Assembly (NCBI GenBank): GCA_003132165.1
Contig: PKWW01000050.1
Span: 11,612-75,611 of the forward strand
Reading direction: 5' to 3'
DNA length: 64,000 nt
Source: Acidimicrobiaceae bacterium
GTDB lineage: Bacteria > Actinomycetota > Acidimicrobiia > Acidimicrobiales > RAAP-2
Position 1 is the stretch's first letter; each line of letters opens with the position of its first letter. A model generated the notes under the pieces. It worked only from the letters and a program-made list of their open reading frames with translations. It was not told where the DNA came from and made no database searches. Position numbers and translations under genes: made by a program. Positions 9,801 to 21,439 of the stretch are shown here, piece by piece.

Positions 9801-10210
9801 TCGAAGCCGACGACGCCCGTCTGGAGGCGTACCGTCGTCTGGCCGGCGTGTCGACGATGGAAGAGTTGTTCGACCTTCGAAGCGAATGGATCGACCGGTA
9901 CGGTGCGCTACCGAAGGCCGTCGAAGGGCTGCTCGACCTCGGTGAGCTTCGACTGCTCTGCATCGAACTCGGTGTCACCTCGCTCTCGGTACTCCCGGCG
10001 AAGATCGGTGTTCGCTCGAAGCCGGTCGTGCGACTTCTGCCCCTTGATCTGACGCTCAGCCAGCAAATGCGAATTCGTCGCAAGCACGGTTCTCGCGCCT
10101 TCGACGAGGACACCAAGGAGTTCCGTATCGAGGTCGGAGCCAGTGAAGTCTCACCCCGGGCGCTCCTCGAGCTCCTGCGCGCACTGGTAACTGACGCGGT
10201 AAGCCCGTAG
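6815..10210 (+). CDS. mfd: Transcription-repair coupling factor Mfd
   Basis: 1131 aa; CarD-like RID (YVVHRMHGVAKF), CADVGFGKTEIAVRA, DEEQRFGV, LIVDRADRLGLGQMHQLRGRVGRS. Confidence 0.97.
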   Translation: MTDSRGLRRVLELVSPSLRAANASGSFTPGSYATPLTVGAYVLASPFTLVVTATSTEAEHLRDALAALLGDDDEVALWPAWDTHPLERVSPDSSVMASRALLRWRLGGPDRPRTVVGSARAIAQLLPPEPARAPLVVQRGAELDRDQFIENLAAFGYRRESLVEHRAEFAVRGGIVDVWPAQGNDPIRLDFFGDEVDRLTSFDIANQRSLLDLDEASIAPAREWLANAATRSRAEGLISSEPWGRSTFDRIATGQQFDGMEGWMPLFIDAPRTLLDELSDVSVLVVEPDRVHARLDDLLDEERELTNAVAATWQATNEIPLLHTTWRESLEGRIDVALEPTVGALSGGSMNLSSPPVVQGDAARIAAHVRNWSQQRRGVVLTSNASAVERMADQLRGEGLEVTTDPDKVLDVRISVLESSLPAGFSLDDPQVVVWSESDLTGRRTVHRVARTRARNVDGFFDDLAIGSYVVHRMHGVAKFSGTTTRAINGTTRDYLILEFKDGRSYWPTEQIDALTPYSGGDAPALSRMGGAEWQKTRAKARAAAFLVAQELVDLYRQRNVAVGHAFSPDTAWQHEMEELFPYTLTADQAVAIDDVKADMEKPRPMDRLVCADVGFGKTEIAVRAVFKAVQDNKQAAVLVPTTLLASQHFATMTDRFAGFPVRVALLSRFVDEAETKQTLQGLKEGTIDVVIGTHRLLSENVTFKDLGLLVVDEEQRFGVTHKEAIKSRSVGVDVLTLSASPIPRTLEMAFAGIRDLSMVTTPPADRRPILTHVGEYSEPAVIEAIRRELLREGQVFFVHNRVADIDEVARRLGQLVPDARIAVAHGQMDEGTLERAMIDFWERRFDVLVCTTIVESGIDLPSVNTLIVDRADRLGLGQMHQLRGRVGRSGQRAYAYLFHPAGQVLSETAFERLRTIGDNTALGSGFKIAMRDLEIRGAGNLLGHDQSGPVAAVGYDLYVQLVAEAVADAKGFVVPEVVTINIDVPGEAHLPKDYVEADDARLEAYRRLAGVSTMEELFDLRSEWIDRYGALPKAVEGLLDLGELRLLCIELGVTSLSVLPAKIGVRSKPVVRLLPLDLTLSQQMRIRRKHGSRAFDEDTKEFRIEVGASEVSPRALLELLRALVTDAVSP

Positions 10211-10233
10211 TGGGCACTAGGTAGCATTGGATC

Positions 10234-11315
10234 ATGCGTCGTCTCATAGCCCTACTCGTCATTGCCCTCGTTGGAGCCGGGGCCTACGGCCTCTTCGCCG
10301 GTTCGTCCGCGGTGGGCGTGAACGGGACCAACGTCTCTAATTCCACCTTCCTCTCCGAGTTGTCGGCCATCTCGTCCTCGCAGAATCTGCAGTGCTATCT
10401 CCAGGTGATCGACAACGTCGGGTTCTCCAAGGGAGCCGGTGGTTCCTCGCTCGCCAATTCGGCCACCGCGGCGTGGGCCAATACGCGCGTCGAGGGCATC
10501 GCCATCGACCAGTATGCGACCAAGTACCTGGACTACCGCGCGACACCGAGCGTGCTGGCTGAGGCGAAGTCGTCGCTCGAAGGCGAGATGACCGCCGCCG
10601 CGAGTTCCGCCTCGAAGAAGTGCCCAGGGACGTCGGCGGCGGCGCTGGCGTCGATGCCGACCGAGATGCTGAATGCCACCGTGCAGGATCAAGCTGCGTC
10701 GACGTACCTCGTGAGCAAGTTGAACACCACTATTCCGATCACGCTGTCGTCGATCAAGACCTACTACGCCTCACACGTATCCCAGTACGACACGCTCTGC
10801 GTGAGCGTCGCGGTCGTGTCGCCCGCTCAGTTGGGTGCGTTCACCTCCGCTCAGAAGAGCGGTGCGAGCGTCGCCGAACTCGCGAGGAAGTTCTCAGTCG
10901 ACACGTCGGCGCCCAACGGCGGCGCCTACGGGTGCTACCCGCCTGGCGACAGCTCCTTCGCCAGCGTGCGCAGCGCTGTGGGTACCACGGCGATCGGCCA
11001 CTTCGCTTCGACGCCCCAGATGATCTCGTACAACAACGGTGAGTACTACCTCTTCGTGGCGCCCACCAGTCGCACGACGACGCCGTTCGCGAGCGCGGCG
11101 AGCGCGGTGCTGTCGGACATCCAGTCAATCAATTCGAGCTCGGCCAACACGGTCAAGCAGAACATCCTCTACACGGCCGCCGTGAGTATCGACCCCGCCT
11201 TCGGGAGTTGGGGTCTCAACTCATCGGGTCCCGATGTGTTCGCCACTTCGACACCATCATCAACGGACGTGAGCGCCGCGTCGGTGCTCGCGACGCCGAG
11301 TTCCTCGACGTATAA

Positions 11316-11319
<4 letters not shown>
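10234..11319 (+). CDS. Secreted PpiC/SurA-like peptidyl-prolyl isomerase family protein
   Basis: Signal peptide, SurA-N-like helical region, parvulin-like stretch VAELARKFSVDTSAPNGGAYGC. Confidence 0.65.
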
Positions 11320-14496
<3,177 letters not shown>

Positions 14497-14500
<4 letters not shown>

Positions 14501-14982
14501 GCACATTTCGCGACGCTTCCCCATCTGATCTGGTCGCTATCGAGGAATTACTGGGTCGGACGCTCTCGGGGCGTTGCGCCGTGGTCGTCCGTCGCGTCGA
14601 CGGTCGACCGGTCGTCATCGAAAACGAGCCTCATCTGCGCGACGGCACGCCGATGCCCACGCTCTACTGGCTGATCGACCGCGATCTACACGAAGCCGTC
14701 AGCCGGCTCGAGGGCAACGGGGGAGTCCACCGATTCGAAGAGATGGTCGACTCCGACGATTTGCAGAGGACCCACGACGAGTACGAGCAGCGGCGTAAGG
14801 AGGTCACGGTTCGTACCGACGGCGTCCAGGCGTCGGGCGGCGTCGGGGGCACGCGCATCGGCATCAAGTGCCTGCACGCCCACCTCGCGAATTTCCTCGT
14901 GGGAGCCGATGACCCCGTGGGTGCGCTGGTCGCCGACGTGGTGGGCCTGCCCGAACTGAGGATCGAGTCGGTTCGTGACTGA
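14497..14982 (+). CDS. DUF501 domain protein
   Basis: 161 aa; GRTLSGRCAVVVRR, PTLYWLIDRDL, GTRIGIKCLHAHLANFLVGADDPVG. Confidence 0.88.
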
Positions 14983-15898
14983 GAACGTCGCGGCGCTCGA
15001 CTGCGGTAGTAACTCCACCCGACTGCTCATTGCCGATGGAGAGAACCGCCCCCTGCGGCGCGAGATGCGCATCACGCGGCTCAGCCAGGGTGTTGACTCA
15101 TCGGGTTGCCTCGTGCCCGAGGCACTGCAGCGGTCGTACGATGTTCTCGCCGAGTACCGCAAGTACATGGACGAACTCGGCGTCGCGCGGGGACTGCTCG
15201 TCGCCACGTCAGCGGTACGCGACGCGTCCAACGGAGAGCAGTTCCTCGCGAGAGCCCACGAGATCACCGGCGTGCGTGCGCGGATTCTGAGCGGCGTCGA
15301 AGAGGCCACGCTTTCCTACGCTGGCGCGACGTCGGGTCTCGACGCCGATGAGCGCCCGACGATGATCGTCGACATCGGGGGCGGTTCGACCGAATTGGCG
15401 ATGGTCCTCGAGGGGACGATGTTCAGTTTCTCTATGCAGCTGGGTTGCGTGCGCGTGACCGAACGCGCGCTCGGCAGCGGGGTGGTGAACGAGCAGAGCG
15501 CGCGTGCCGCCCAGGCCATGATCGCCGCCGAACTCGACCGCGCCTGGGACGAAGTGCCCGAGTTCGCCAGCGTCGTGGGCAAGGTGCGCCTGGTGGGCTT
15601 GGCGGGGACCGTCGCGACGTTGGCCCAACTGGACCTCGGGCTCGCCACGTACGACCGCGACGCGGTGCACCACCGGCCGATCAGCCGCGCGACCGTGTTG
15701 AAATGGCGTGACAGGCTTGCTCGCGAGACGCCCGATGTCCGCTTGACGCATCCGGGCATGGTGGTGGGGCGAGAAGACGTACTGGCGGCCGGTCTCTTCG
15801 TCCTGGACGCGGTCATGGCTCGACTCGGCGTGAACGAGCTGCTGAGCTCGGAGAACGACATCCTCGACGGAATCACGCAATCGCTGCTGGCGTTCTGA
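14975..15898 (+). CDS. Ppx/GppA exopolyphosphatase family protein
   Basis: AALDCGSNSTRLLIAD, IVDIGGGSTELAMV, LAGTVATLAQLDLGL. Confidence 0.9.
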   Translation: MTENVAALDCGSNSTRLLIADGENRPLRREMRITRLSQGVDSSGCLVPEALQRSYDVLAEYRKYMDELGVARGLLVATSAVRDASNGEQFLARAHEITGVRARILSGVEEATLSYAGATSGLDADERPTMIVDIGGGSTELAMVLEGTMFSFSMQLGCVRVTERALGSGVVNEQSARAAQAMIAAELDRAWDEVPEFASVVGKVRLVGLAGTVATLAQLDLGLATYDRDAVHHRPISRATVLKWRDRLARETPDVRLTHPGMVVGREDVLAAGLFVLDAVMARLGVNELLSSENDILDGITQSLLAF

Positions 15899-15948
15899 TG
15901 TGCGCAGACCCCGCTGACCTGTAACGATGGTGGGGTGAGGGAACCTTC

Positions 15949-16578
15949 ATGGTGACGACGAGAAGTTCGATCTATTCTCCAATCTCGCTGCACGGGCGGC
16001 GGGTGGTGCTACGCACCATGACCGAGCAGGACTACGAGGGCTGGCTCGACGTGCGCCGGCGCTGTCACGACTGGCTGCTCAAGTGGGAGCCGCGCTCGGC
16101 GCACTCGTCGCACCTCCCCGAGGACCAGCGCAGTTTCGTCAGTCGATGCGCGATTCGCGAACGTGAGCGCCAGATGGGGACCGGTTTCGGTTTCGGGATC
16201 TTCTTCGAGGGACGATTCGTCGGCGAGATTACCCTCTCCTCGATCCAACGTGGACCTCTGCAGTCGGCCTTCATCGGCTACTGGATCGACGAGAAGGTGG
16301 CCGGTCAGGGATTGATGCCCGAGGCGGTGGTCACCATGCTGCACTACGCCTTCGAGTCACTACGTCTGCACCGGATCGAGATCAACATCATCCCGAGGAA
16401 CGCGCCGTCGCGGCGGGTCGTCGAAAAACTTGGGATTCGATGTGAAGGCGTCGCCGAACGGTACCTGGAGATTGACGGTGCGTGGGAGGACCACGCGCGC
16501 TACGCGATCACCGCAGAGGAATGGCATGACCGGGCCCCCGAGTTGGTGACCAACTGGCTGCTGCCGGGCGGGCACTAG
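15949..16578 (+). CDS. GNAT N-acetyltransferase (RimJ/RimL-like)
   Basis: 209 aa; IGYWIDEKVAGQGLMPEAV ... LHRIEINIIPRNAPSRRVVEKLGIRCEG. Confidence 0.9.
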   Translation: MVTTRSSIYSPISLHGRRVVLRTMTEQDYEGWLDVRRRCHDWLLKWEPRSAHSSHLPEDQRSFVSRCAIRERERQMGTGFGFGIFFEGRFVGEITLSSIQRGPLQSAFIGYWIDEKVAGQGLMPEAVVTMLHYAFESLRLHRIEINIIPRNAPSRRVVEKLGIRCEGVAERYLEIDGAWEDHARYAITAEEWHDRAPELVTNWLLPGGH

Positions 16579-17507
16579 ACGGCGTCGTAGGTTCGAGCGC
16601 GCAGCTCGGTGAGCCGCGCGGTGCGTAGGGTTCCCTTCAGGGCAGTTGCAATACCCAGTCCCGCGAGCGCGCCGTCGCGCGGCAGTACGAGCAGGGAGTT
16701 CTCGACGCCGCGCGCGATGACCAGTCCCTGCACGCGCGCTTGACGGGCCAGGTGGTCGATCTGGTGGGCGTCGACGTCGCTCGCCAGTTCCACCACGGGA
16801 TTCTCGTAGTTCGTATGCGAGAGACCGCGCAGATCGTGCAGCATCGTCATCATGACCCTGCTGACCTTCACCGACGAGCCGCTCACGTCATCCCACTCGA
16901 CGGGGATCGGGTGCACTGCGAGACCCAGTTGCTCGGCGAGAAAGAACATCTCGGCGTCGTAGGCGAATCCGTCAATCATCCCGAGCAGCGCCAGCAGGCG
17001 CGCTGGGCCGATCTGGAAGCCCTTGCATCCACATTGCGTGTCGCGAACAGTGGTGCCCGCGTAGTGGCGCACCAGTTGGTGGAACGCGCCTCCCGCCACC
17101 GTGCGCAACGCCGATTCGTAGTTGATCCTTCCTTCACTCGTCCTTGAGCCGGGCGCGAGTGGACTCTCGACCAGTGCGTCGAGGATCTCGGGGAAGTGCG
17201 TTGGATCGATCGCCATGTCGGCGTCGGCGGCGATCACGTACTCGCCGCGCGCGAGTGCGATGCCGAGTCGAACCGCCGCACCCTTGCCGAGGTTGTGCGG
17301 CTGCTGGACGAAGAGCGTCTCGGGCAGATGGCCGTACACCGAATGGGCGACTTTCAAGGTGCCGTCCGATGAGCCGTCGTCGATCACGATGATCTCGGTC
17401 ACGTCGGTGCCCAGCCGTTCGAGAACCGGCGCCAGACGCTGATAGCCGTTCATTAGACGCGCTGCTTCGTTGTAAGCGGGGATGACAATCGAGGTTTTGA
17501 TGCTCAC
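16575..17507 (-). CDS. Glycosyltransferase family 2 (polyprenyl-phosphate sugar synthase-like)
   Basis: SIVIPAYNEAARL, EIIVIDDGSSDGT, LGKGAAVRLGIALARGEYVIAADADMAID. Confidence 0.9.
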   Translation of the reverse strand: MSIKTSIVIPAYNEAARLMNGYQRLAPVLERLGTDVTEIIVIDDGSSDGTLKVAHSVYGHLPETLFVQQPHNLGKGAAVRLGIALARGEYVIAADADMAIDPTHFPEILDALVESPLAPGSRTSEGRINYESALRTVAGGAFHQLVRHYAGTTVRDTQCGCKGFQIGPARLLALLGMIDGFAYDAEMFFLAEQLGLAVHPIPVEWDDVSGSSVKVSRVMMTMLHDLRGLSHTNYENPVVELASDVDAHQIDHLARQARVQGLVIARGVENSLLVLPRDGALAGLGIATALKGTLRTARLTELRARTYDAV

Positions 17508-17517
17508 ATTTTTACAC

Positions 17518-18687
17518 TTACGGCCGTGCGGCTCCATAGAGGCCGAACGTGAAGATGGGCGCGAGGCTGACGTTGGTGCCGGTGTGCGCGGCCGCGATGA
17601 TGGTGTCGGTACCCCAGGGCCCGCTGCCCGCGTACATCACGACGTGGTCGATCTGGTGGTCGCCGTCGAGGTTGTAATAGAAGAGCAGATCGCCCGGTTG
17701 CAGCTGATTGAGCGAGATGTGGCGAAGGTCGGCCCACTGCGTCTCGGTGGTGCGCGGGATCGTGAAGCCCACCTTGGCCCAGGCCCACTGCACCAGACCC
17801 GAGCAGTCGAATCCCACCCCTGGGGTCTCGCCGCCCCACACGTAGGGGACCCCGATCTCCTTCTTGGCCCATGCGAGGGCGTCAAGACCCTGGGCCGAGC
17901 CGGCCGCGGTGCCGGTGATCACCGGCGGTGTCGCGGCTTGGATCGCGGCGATCACCAAGTTCGCCGCCGACTGACCGCCGACCGCCGAAGCGGCGGCGAC
18001 CGCCGACGCTTCGGCGTTGGTGTTGTGCGCCTTCGCCGCGGCGACACCCACCTTGATCTCGTAGGCGATGATCTCAGTCTTCAATTTGGCGGTCACGACG
18101 GCGAGCGTGGCCTGGGTGGCGTTCTCGTTGCGGACGTTCTGGGCGAGCATGGCCTGCATCTGCACGGTTTGGGCCTGGACCTTCGATCGCTGGTTCGCGA
18201 CGTCGGCGATCGTGACGTCGAGCGAATGCTTCTCGGCTTCGTAGGTGTTCTTCAACTGGTTGAGATTCCCGATCACCTGGTCCTCGTAGACCGTGCGGGC
18301 GTCGCTGCGAGTGATGTTCTGCTCGAACAGCGCGAGGATCTGGGCGTCAGCGGCGCCAAAGACGTAGGCCCGCACGATGGCCGTCACCATGGCGGCCGAG
18401 GTGACCTTGATGGCGGCACGCTTCGTCACCACCTTGGCTTGGAGATTGGTGAGGTTGACGTCGAGGGTCACCAGGTTGGACTTGGCGGCGTCGTAAGCGT
18501 TGGCCGTTATTTCAGAGGTCTTTTCCTGCTGCGCGAGCTCGGCCGAGAGGTTGGCGATTTCCTTCTGGGTGTCCTGGATGGACTGGGCGTGGGCGCTCGT
18601 GGGGGCCAGAAGCGTGACGAGCACTAGGCCAGCCATTAACAAAGGGGAAATTGATTGTGTCGTGCCCCAACGACGCACGCGAACCAT
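17518..18687 (-). CDS. Secreted NlpC/P60 peptidoglycan endopeptidase with N-terminal coiled coil
   Basis: Signal peptide, coiled coil, VPYVWGGETPGVGFDCSGLVQWAWAKVG, QLQPGDLLFYY, DHVVMYAGSG. Confidence 0.92.
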   Translation of the reverse strand: MVRVRRWGTTQSISPLLMAGLVLVTLLAPTSAHAQSIQDTQKEIANLSAELAQQEKTSEITANAYDAAKSNLVTLDVNLTNLQAKVVTKRAAIKVTSAAMVTAIVRAYVFGAADAQILALFEQNITRSDARTVYEDQVIGNLNQLKNTYEAEKHSLDVTIADVANQRSKVQAQTVQMQAMLAQNVRNENATQATLAVVTAKLKTEIIAYEIKVGVAAAKAHNTNAEASAVAAASAVGGQSAANLVIAAIQAATPPVITGTAAGSAQGLDALAWAKKEIGVPYVWGGETPGVGFDCSGLVQWAWAKVGFTIPRTTETQWADLRHISLNQLQPGDLLFYYNLDGDHQIDHVVMYAGSGPWGTDTIIAAAHTGTNVSLAPIFTFGLYGAARP

Positions 18688-18740
18688 AAGTCCAGCCTAG
18701 TTAGCGAACCTAAGAAATCGGGGAGAATCGGACGCTTTAG

Positions 18741-18764
18741 ATTGCGTTACGGTTACAACGCAAT
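18741..18764. promoter_or_regulatory. Perfect inverted repeat ATTGCGTT-N8-AACGCAAT just upstream of the tRNA
   Basis: 8-bp perfect arms, ends 10 nt before the tRNA 5' end. Confidence 0.45.
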
Positions 18765-18774
18765 AGTTCCGCGT

Positions 18775-18848
18775 GGGGGCGTAGCCCAATTGGCAGAGGC
18801 AAGGCGCTTAAACCGCCTCCAGTGAGGGTTCGAGTCCCTCCGCCCCTA
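18775..18848 (+). tRNA. tRNA-Leu-like (anticodon TAA) with short variable region, no encoded CCA
   Basis: GGGGGCG/CGCCCCT (G1-U72 wobble), 3-bp D-stem GCC/GGC with CAATTGGCAGA loop, AGGCG-CTTAAAC-CGCCT, 5-nt variable CCAGT, GAGGG-TTCGAGT-CCCTC. Confidence 0.85.
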
Positions 18849-18890
18849 CGCGGTGTCTGGCCGGTCCAATTCTTTAGTAGCGTTGCCCCC

Positions 18891-19700
18891 GTGGCTAAGA
18901 GCGCAACAGGTAAATGGGTCAGCAGAGTCGGGTCGTCGGGAGGCGGCAAGGCGTACAAGAAGACGCGTCCGGGGAACTACTACGGCATCCTCGTACTCAT
19001 CGTGGTGCTGGGCCTCCTCGCCACGGTGTGGGCTCGCTACGAGTACCAGCACCCTGGTTCGAAGGCCAAGGGAGCCCCGCCCGCGATTGGTACCACCTGG
19101 TACGCCGCGCTTTCCATCCAGGCCTGTGGCAAGACCCTTCCCTTCCTTTCGACTGACTCCACCGTTAAGGGTGGCCTCACCGTACAGCCCGCCGACGTCA
19201 TCAAGGTGAGCCCCGTCTCGGCAGCCGACTCGGGTGCGAACGCGACGTTGGCCCAGTTCGCCAACGAGTACCCGGGCCTCATCGTCAGCTCGTCCGAGCT
19301 CGCGGTGCCCGCGGCGGGCGGCAAGACCAATGCTGCCACGACGTTCCACAACGGCAATTCGTGCCCGGCGACGTCTAAGTACGCCGGACAGACGGGTAAG
19401 GTCGAGTTCGCCTACTGGACGTCCTTCGGTCAGAAGTCGGCGACGATCACGACAAACCCCGGTGCGATCAAATTCTCGGAGTACCTGCGCGTCACCATGG
19501 CCTTCGAGCCGACCGGCGTCACACCGACTGCCCCGGCGCAGACGACCGTCAACGACATGGTGAAGGCCGGTTCTGCAGGCACCAGCACCACCACGACGAC
19601 CGCCGTCACCACCACGGTGGTTCCAACGACTACGACTCCGTCAAGTTCTTCGTCAACGACCACCACCGCCAAGGCGACCACGACCACCGCCAAGGGCTGA
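18891..19700 (+). CDS. Membrane-anchored secreted protein with Thr/Ser-rich C-terminus
   Basis: GTG 18891; TM NYYGILVLIVVLGLLATVWARYEY; extracellular domain; TTTTTAVTTTVVPTTTTPSSSSSTTTTAK tail. DUF3105-like fold possible but not asserted. Confidence 0.7.
   Translation: MAKSATGKWVSRVGSSGGGKAYKKTRPGNYYGILVLIVVLGLLATVWARYEYQHPGSKAKGAPPAIGTTWYAALSIQACGKTLPFLSTDSTVKGGLTVQPADVIKVSPVSAADSGANATLAQFANEYPGLIVSSSELAVPAAGGKTNAATTFHNGNSCPATSKYAGQTGKVEFAYWTSFGQKSATITTNPGAIKFSEYLRVTMAFEPTGVTPTAPAQTTVNDMVKAGSAGTSTTTTTAVTTTVVPTTTTPSSSSSTTTTAKATTTTAKG
19580..19697 (+). repeat. Low-complexity Thr/Ser/Ala coding tract
   Basis: Repeated ACC/ACG/TCG codons encoding a T/S-rich tail. Confidence 0.8.
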
Positions 19701-19702
19701 GC

Positions 19703-20728
19703 TTGAAGTCGATCATTCTGGTCGGCGGGGAGGGGACACGTTTACGTCCTTTGACGTACCAGACCCCCAAGCAGATGTTGCCGCTCGTGGGCGTGCCGAT
19801 GATCGAGTGCGTCCTTGAGACCCTTGCCAAGCACGGCGTCACCGATGCGGTGTTGGCGCTCGGCTATTTGCCTGACCGGTTCATCGAGGCCTACCCGAGC
19901 GGGGTGATCTCGGGCGTGAACGTCACCTACGTGACCGAACCCGAACCCCTCGATACGTCGGGGGCGATTCGCTTCGCCGCGACTTTTGCCGACATCAAAG
20001 AGACGTTCCTCGTCATCAACGGTGACGTCCTCACCGCCCTGAACATCTCAAAGTTGATCGAGTTTCACCACAGTCATGGCGCCGAAGCAACGATTGCGCT
20101 GCACCCGGTGGAGGACCCGTCGCGCTTCGGCGTCGTGCCGACGGCGCCCGACGGACGCGTGATCGCCTTCGTCGAGAAGCCACCCCGCGACGAGGCACCG
20201 ACCAACCTCATTAACGCGGGCACCTACGTCTTCGAGCCGAGCGTGCTCGACAAAATCGCCTCGAGCGGACGCGTCAGCGTCGAGAGGGATACCTTCCCTG
20301 CTCTCGCGGCCGCGGGCTCGCTCTATGCGATGCCCGACGATGCCTACTGGATCGACACGGGCACGCCCCAGGCATTCCTGCAGGCCAGCGTCGACGTGCT
20401 CGAGGGCCGGTACGCCGTTCGCGCGGTCTCGGGCATCGCCGACGGAGCATGGATCCATCCCTCCGCTACGGTGGATCCGAGCGCAGTGGTCACTACTTCG
20501 GTGGTCGACCGAAACTGCGTAGTTGGCGCGAATGTCGTGCTCGACCACGCGGTGCTGTTGCCGGGTGCCGTCGTGCAGGTCGGTGCGAAAGTGCGTTCGT
20601 CAATAATCGGTCCGAGTGCCGTGATCGGGAGTTATTCGGTCTTGGGCGCCACCTGCGTGGTCGGGGCCAATGTCATCGTCGCCCCCGAATCGCAGTTGTC
20701 CGGTGACGTGCGTCTGGGCGGCGTGTAG
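19703..20728 (+). CDS. Sugar-1-phosphate nucleotidyltransferase, GDP-mannose pyrophosphorylase-like
   Basis: IILVGGEGTRLRPLTYQTPKQMLPL, GDVLTALNI, FVEKPPRDEAPTNLINAGTYVFEPS, C-terminal LbH repeats. Confidence 0.9.
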   Translation: MKSIILVGGEGTRLRPLTYQTPKQMLPLVGVPMIECVLETLAKHGVTDAVLALGYLPDRFIEAYPSGVISGVNVTYVTEPEPLDTSGAIRFAATFADIKETFLVINGDVLTALNISKLIEFHHSHGAEATIALHPVEDPSRFGVVPTAPDGRVIAFVEKPPRDEAPTNLINAGTYVFEPSVLDKIASSGRVSVERDTFPALAAAGSLYAMPDDAYWIDTGTPQAFLQASVDVLEGRYAVRAVSGIADGAWIHPSATVDPSAVVTTSVVDRNCVVGANVVLDHAVLLPGAVVQVGAKVRSSIIGPSAVIGSYSVLGATCVVGANVIVAPESQLSGDVRLGGV

Positions 20729-21439
20729 TCAGCGAAAGAGGTCGTCGTTGGCGGAGCGGATGATGTCATCACCCACTGAACCTTCGCCGAAATAGGTCTC
20801 ATCCAGCCCGCGCAGTAGCGCGAACGGCGTTCCCTTCGCCTTACCGAGCACCAGATTCGCCGCCCCGGCGATCTCGTCAACGATTGCGACCTCGGTCGCC
20901 TCGAGTAATCGCCCGTTCGTGTCGGTCGTTCCACGAAGGTCCAGGATCGGCCGAACGCCGGCTGATCCGAGGGCGACGTCGGTGACCCCTTGACGCCAGA
21001 CCCGACCGAAGGTGTCAGTGATGACGACCGCGACGTCGACGTGGCGACGACGACGGATCTCCGCGCGAAAACGCCGCGCTGAGCGGTCGGGCTCTTTGGG
21101 CAGCAGCACGGCCGTGCCGTCGAGGGTGTTCGAGAGGTCGATGCCGGCGTTGGCGCTGATGAAGCCGTGGTGGGTCTCGGTGATGCGAAGTGGGCCACGT
21201 CGTCGCAGGACCCTCTTCGCCTCGTGTTCGATGAGGGCGATCTTGTGGTCCTCGGTGCCGTCGAAGGCGACGACACGGCCTTCGGACTTCGAGACGACTT
21301 TGCTGGTGACGATAATCAGGTCGTTCGTCTCGAGGGCGAGACCCTGATGGTCGAGGGCGTGGAGCAGCATGGTCACGAGGTCGTCGCCCTCACCCACGAG
21401 ACCGACACCCTGGACCGCAATGACTCGCAATTCGTTCAT
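20729..21439 (-). CDS. cofE: Coenzyme F420-0:L-glutamate ligase, stand-alone CofE
   Basis: ATG at 21439; VTSKVVSKSEGRVV, GFISANAGIDLSNT, VVITDTFGRVWRQGVTDVALG; about 236 aa with no C-terminal flavin domain. Confidence 0.9.
   Translation of the reverse strand: MNELRVIAVQGVGLVGEGDDLVTMLLHALDHQGLALETNDLIIVTSKVVSKSEGRVVAFDGTEDHKIALIEHEAKRVLRRRGPLRITETHHGFISANAGIDLSNTLDGTAVLLPKEPDRSARRFRAEIRRRRHVDVAVVITDTFGRVWRQGVTDVALGSAGVRPILDLRGTTDTNGRLLEATEVAIVDEIAGAANLVLGKAKGTPFALLRGLDETYFGEGSVGDDIIRSANDDLFR

Noticed and set aside
19580-19697. Repeat tract as CRISPR or VNTR
   Set aside because: It is coding low complexity (Thr/Ser tail) without regular repeat units or spacers.
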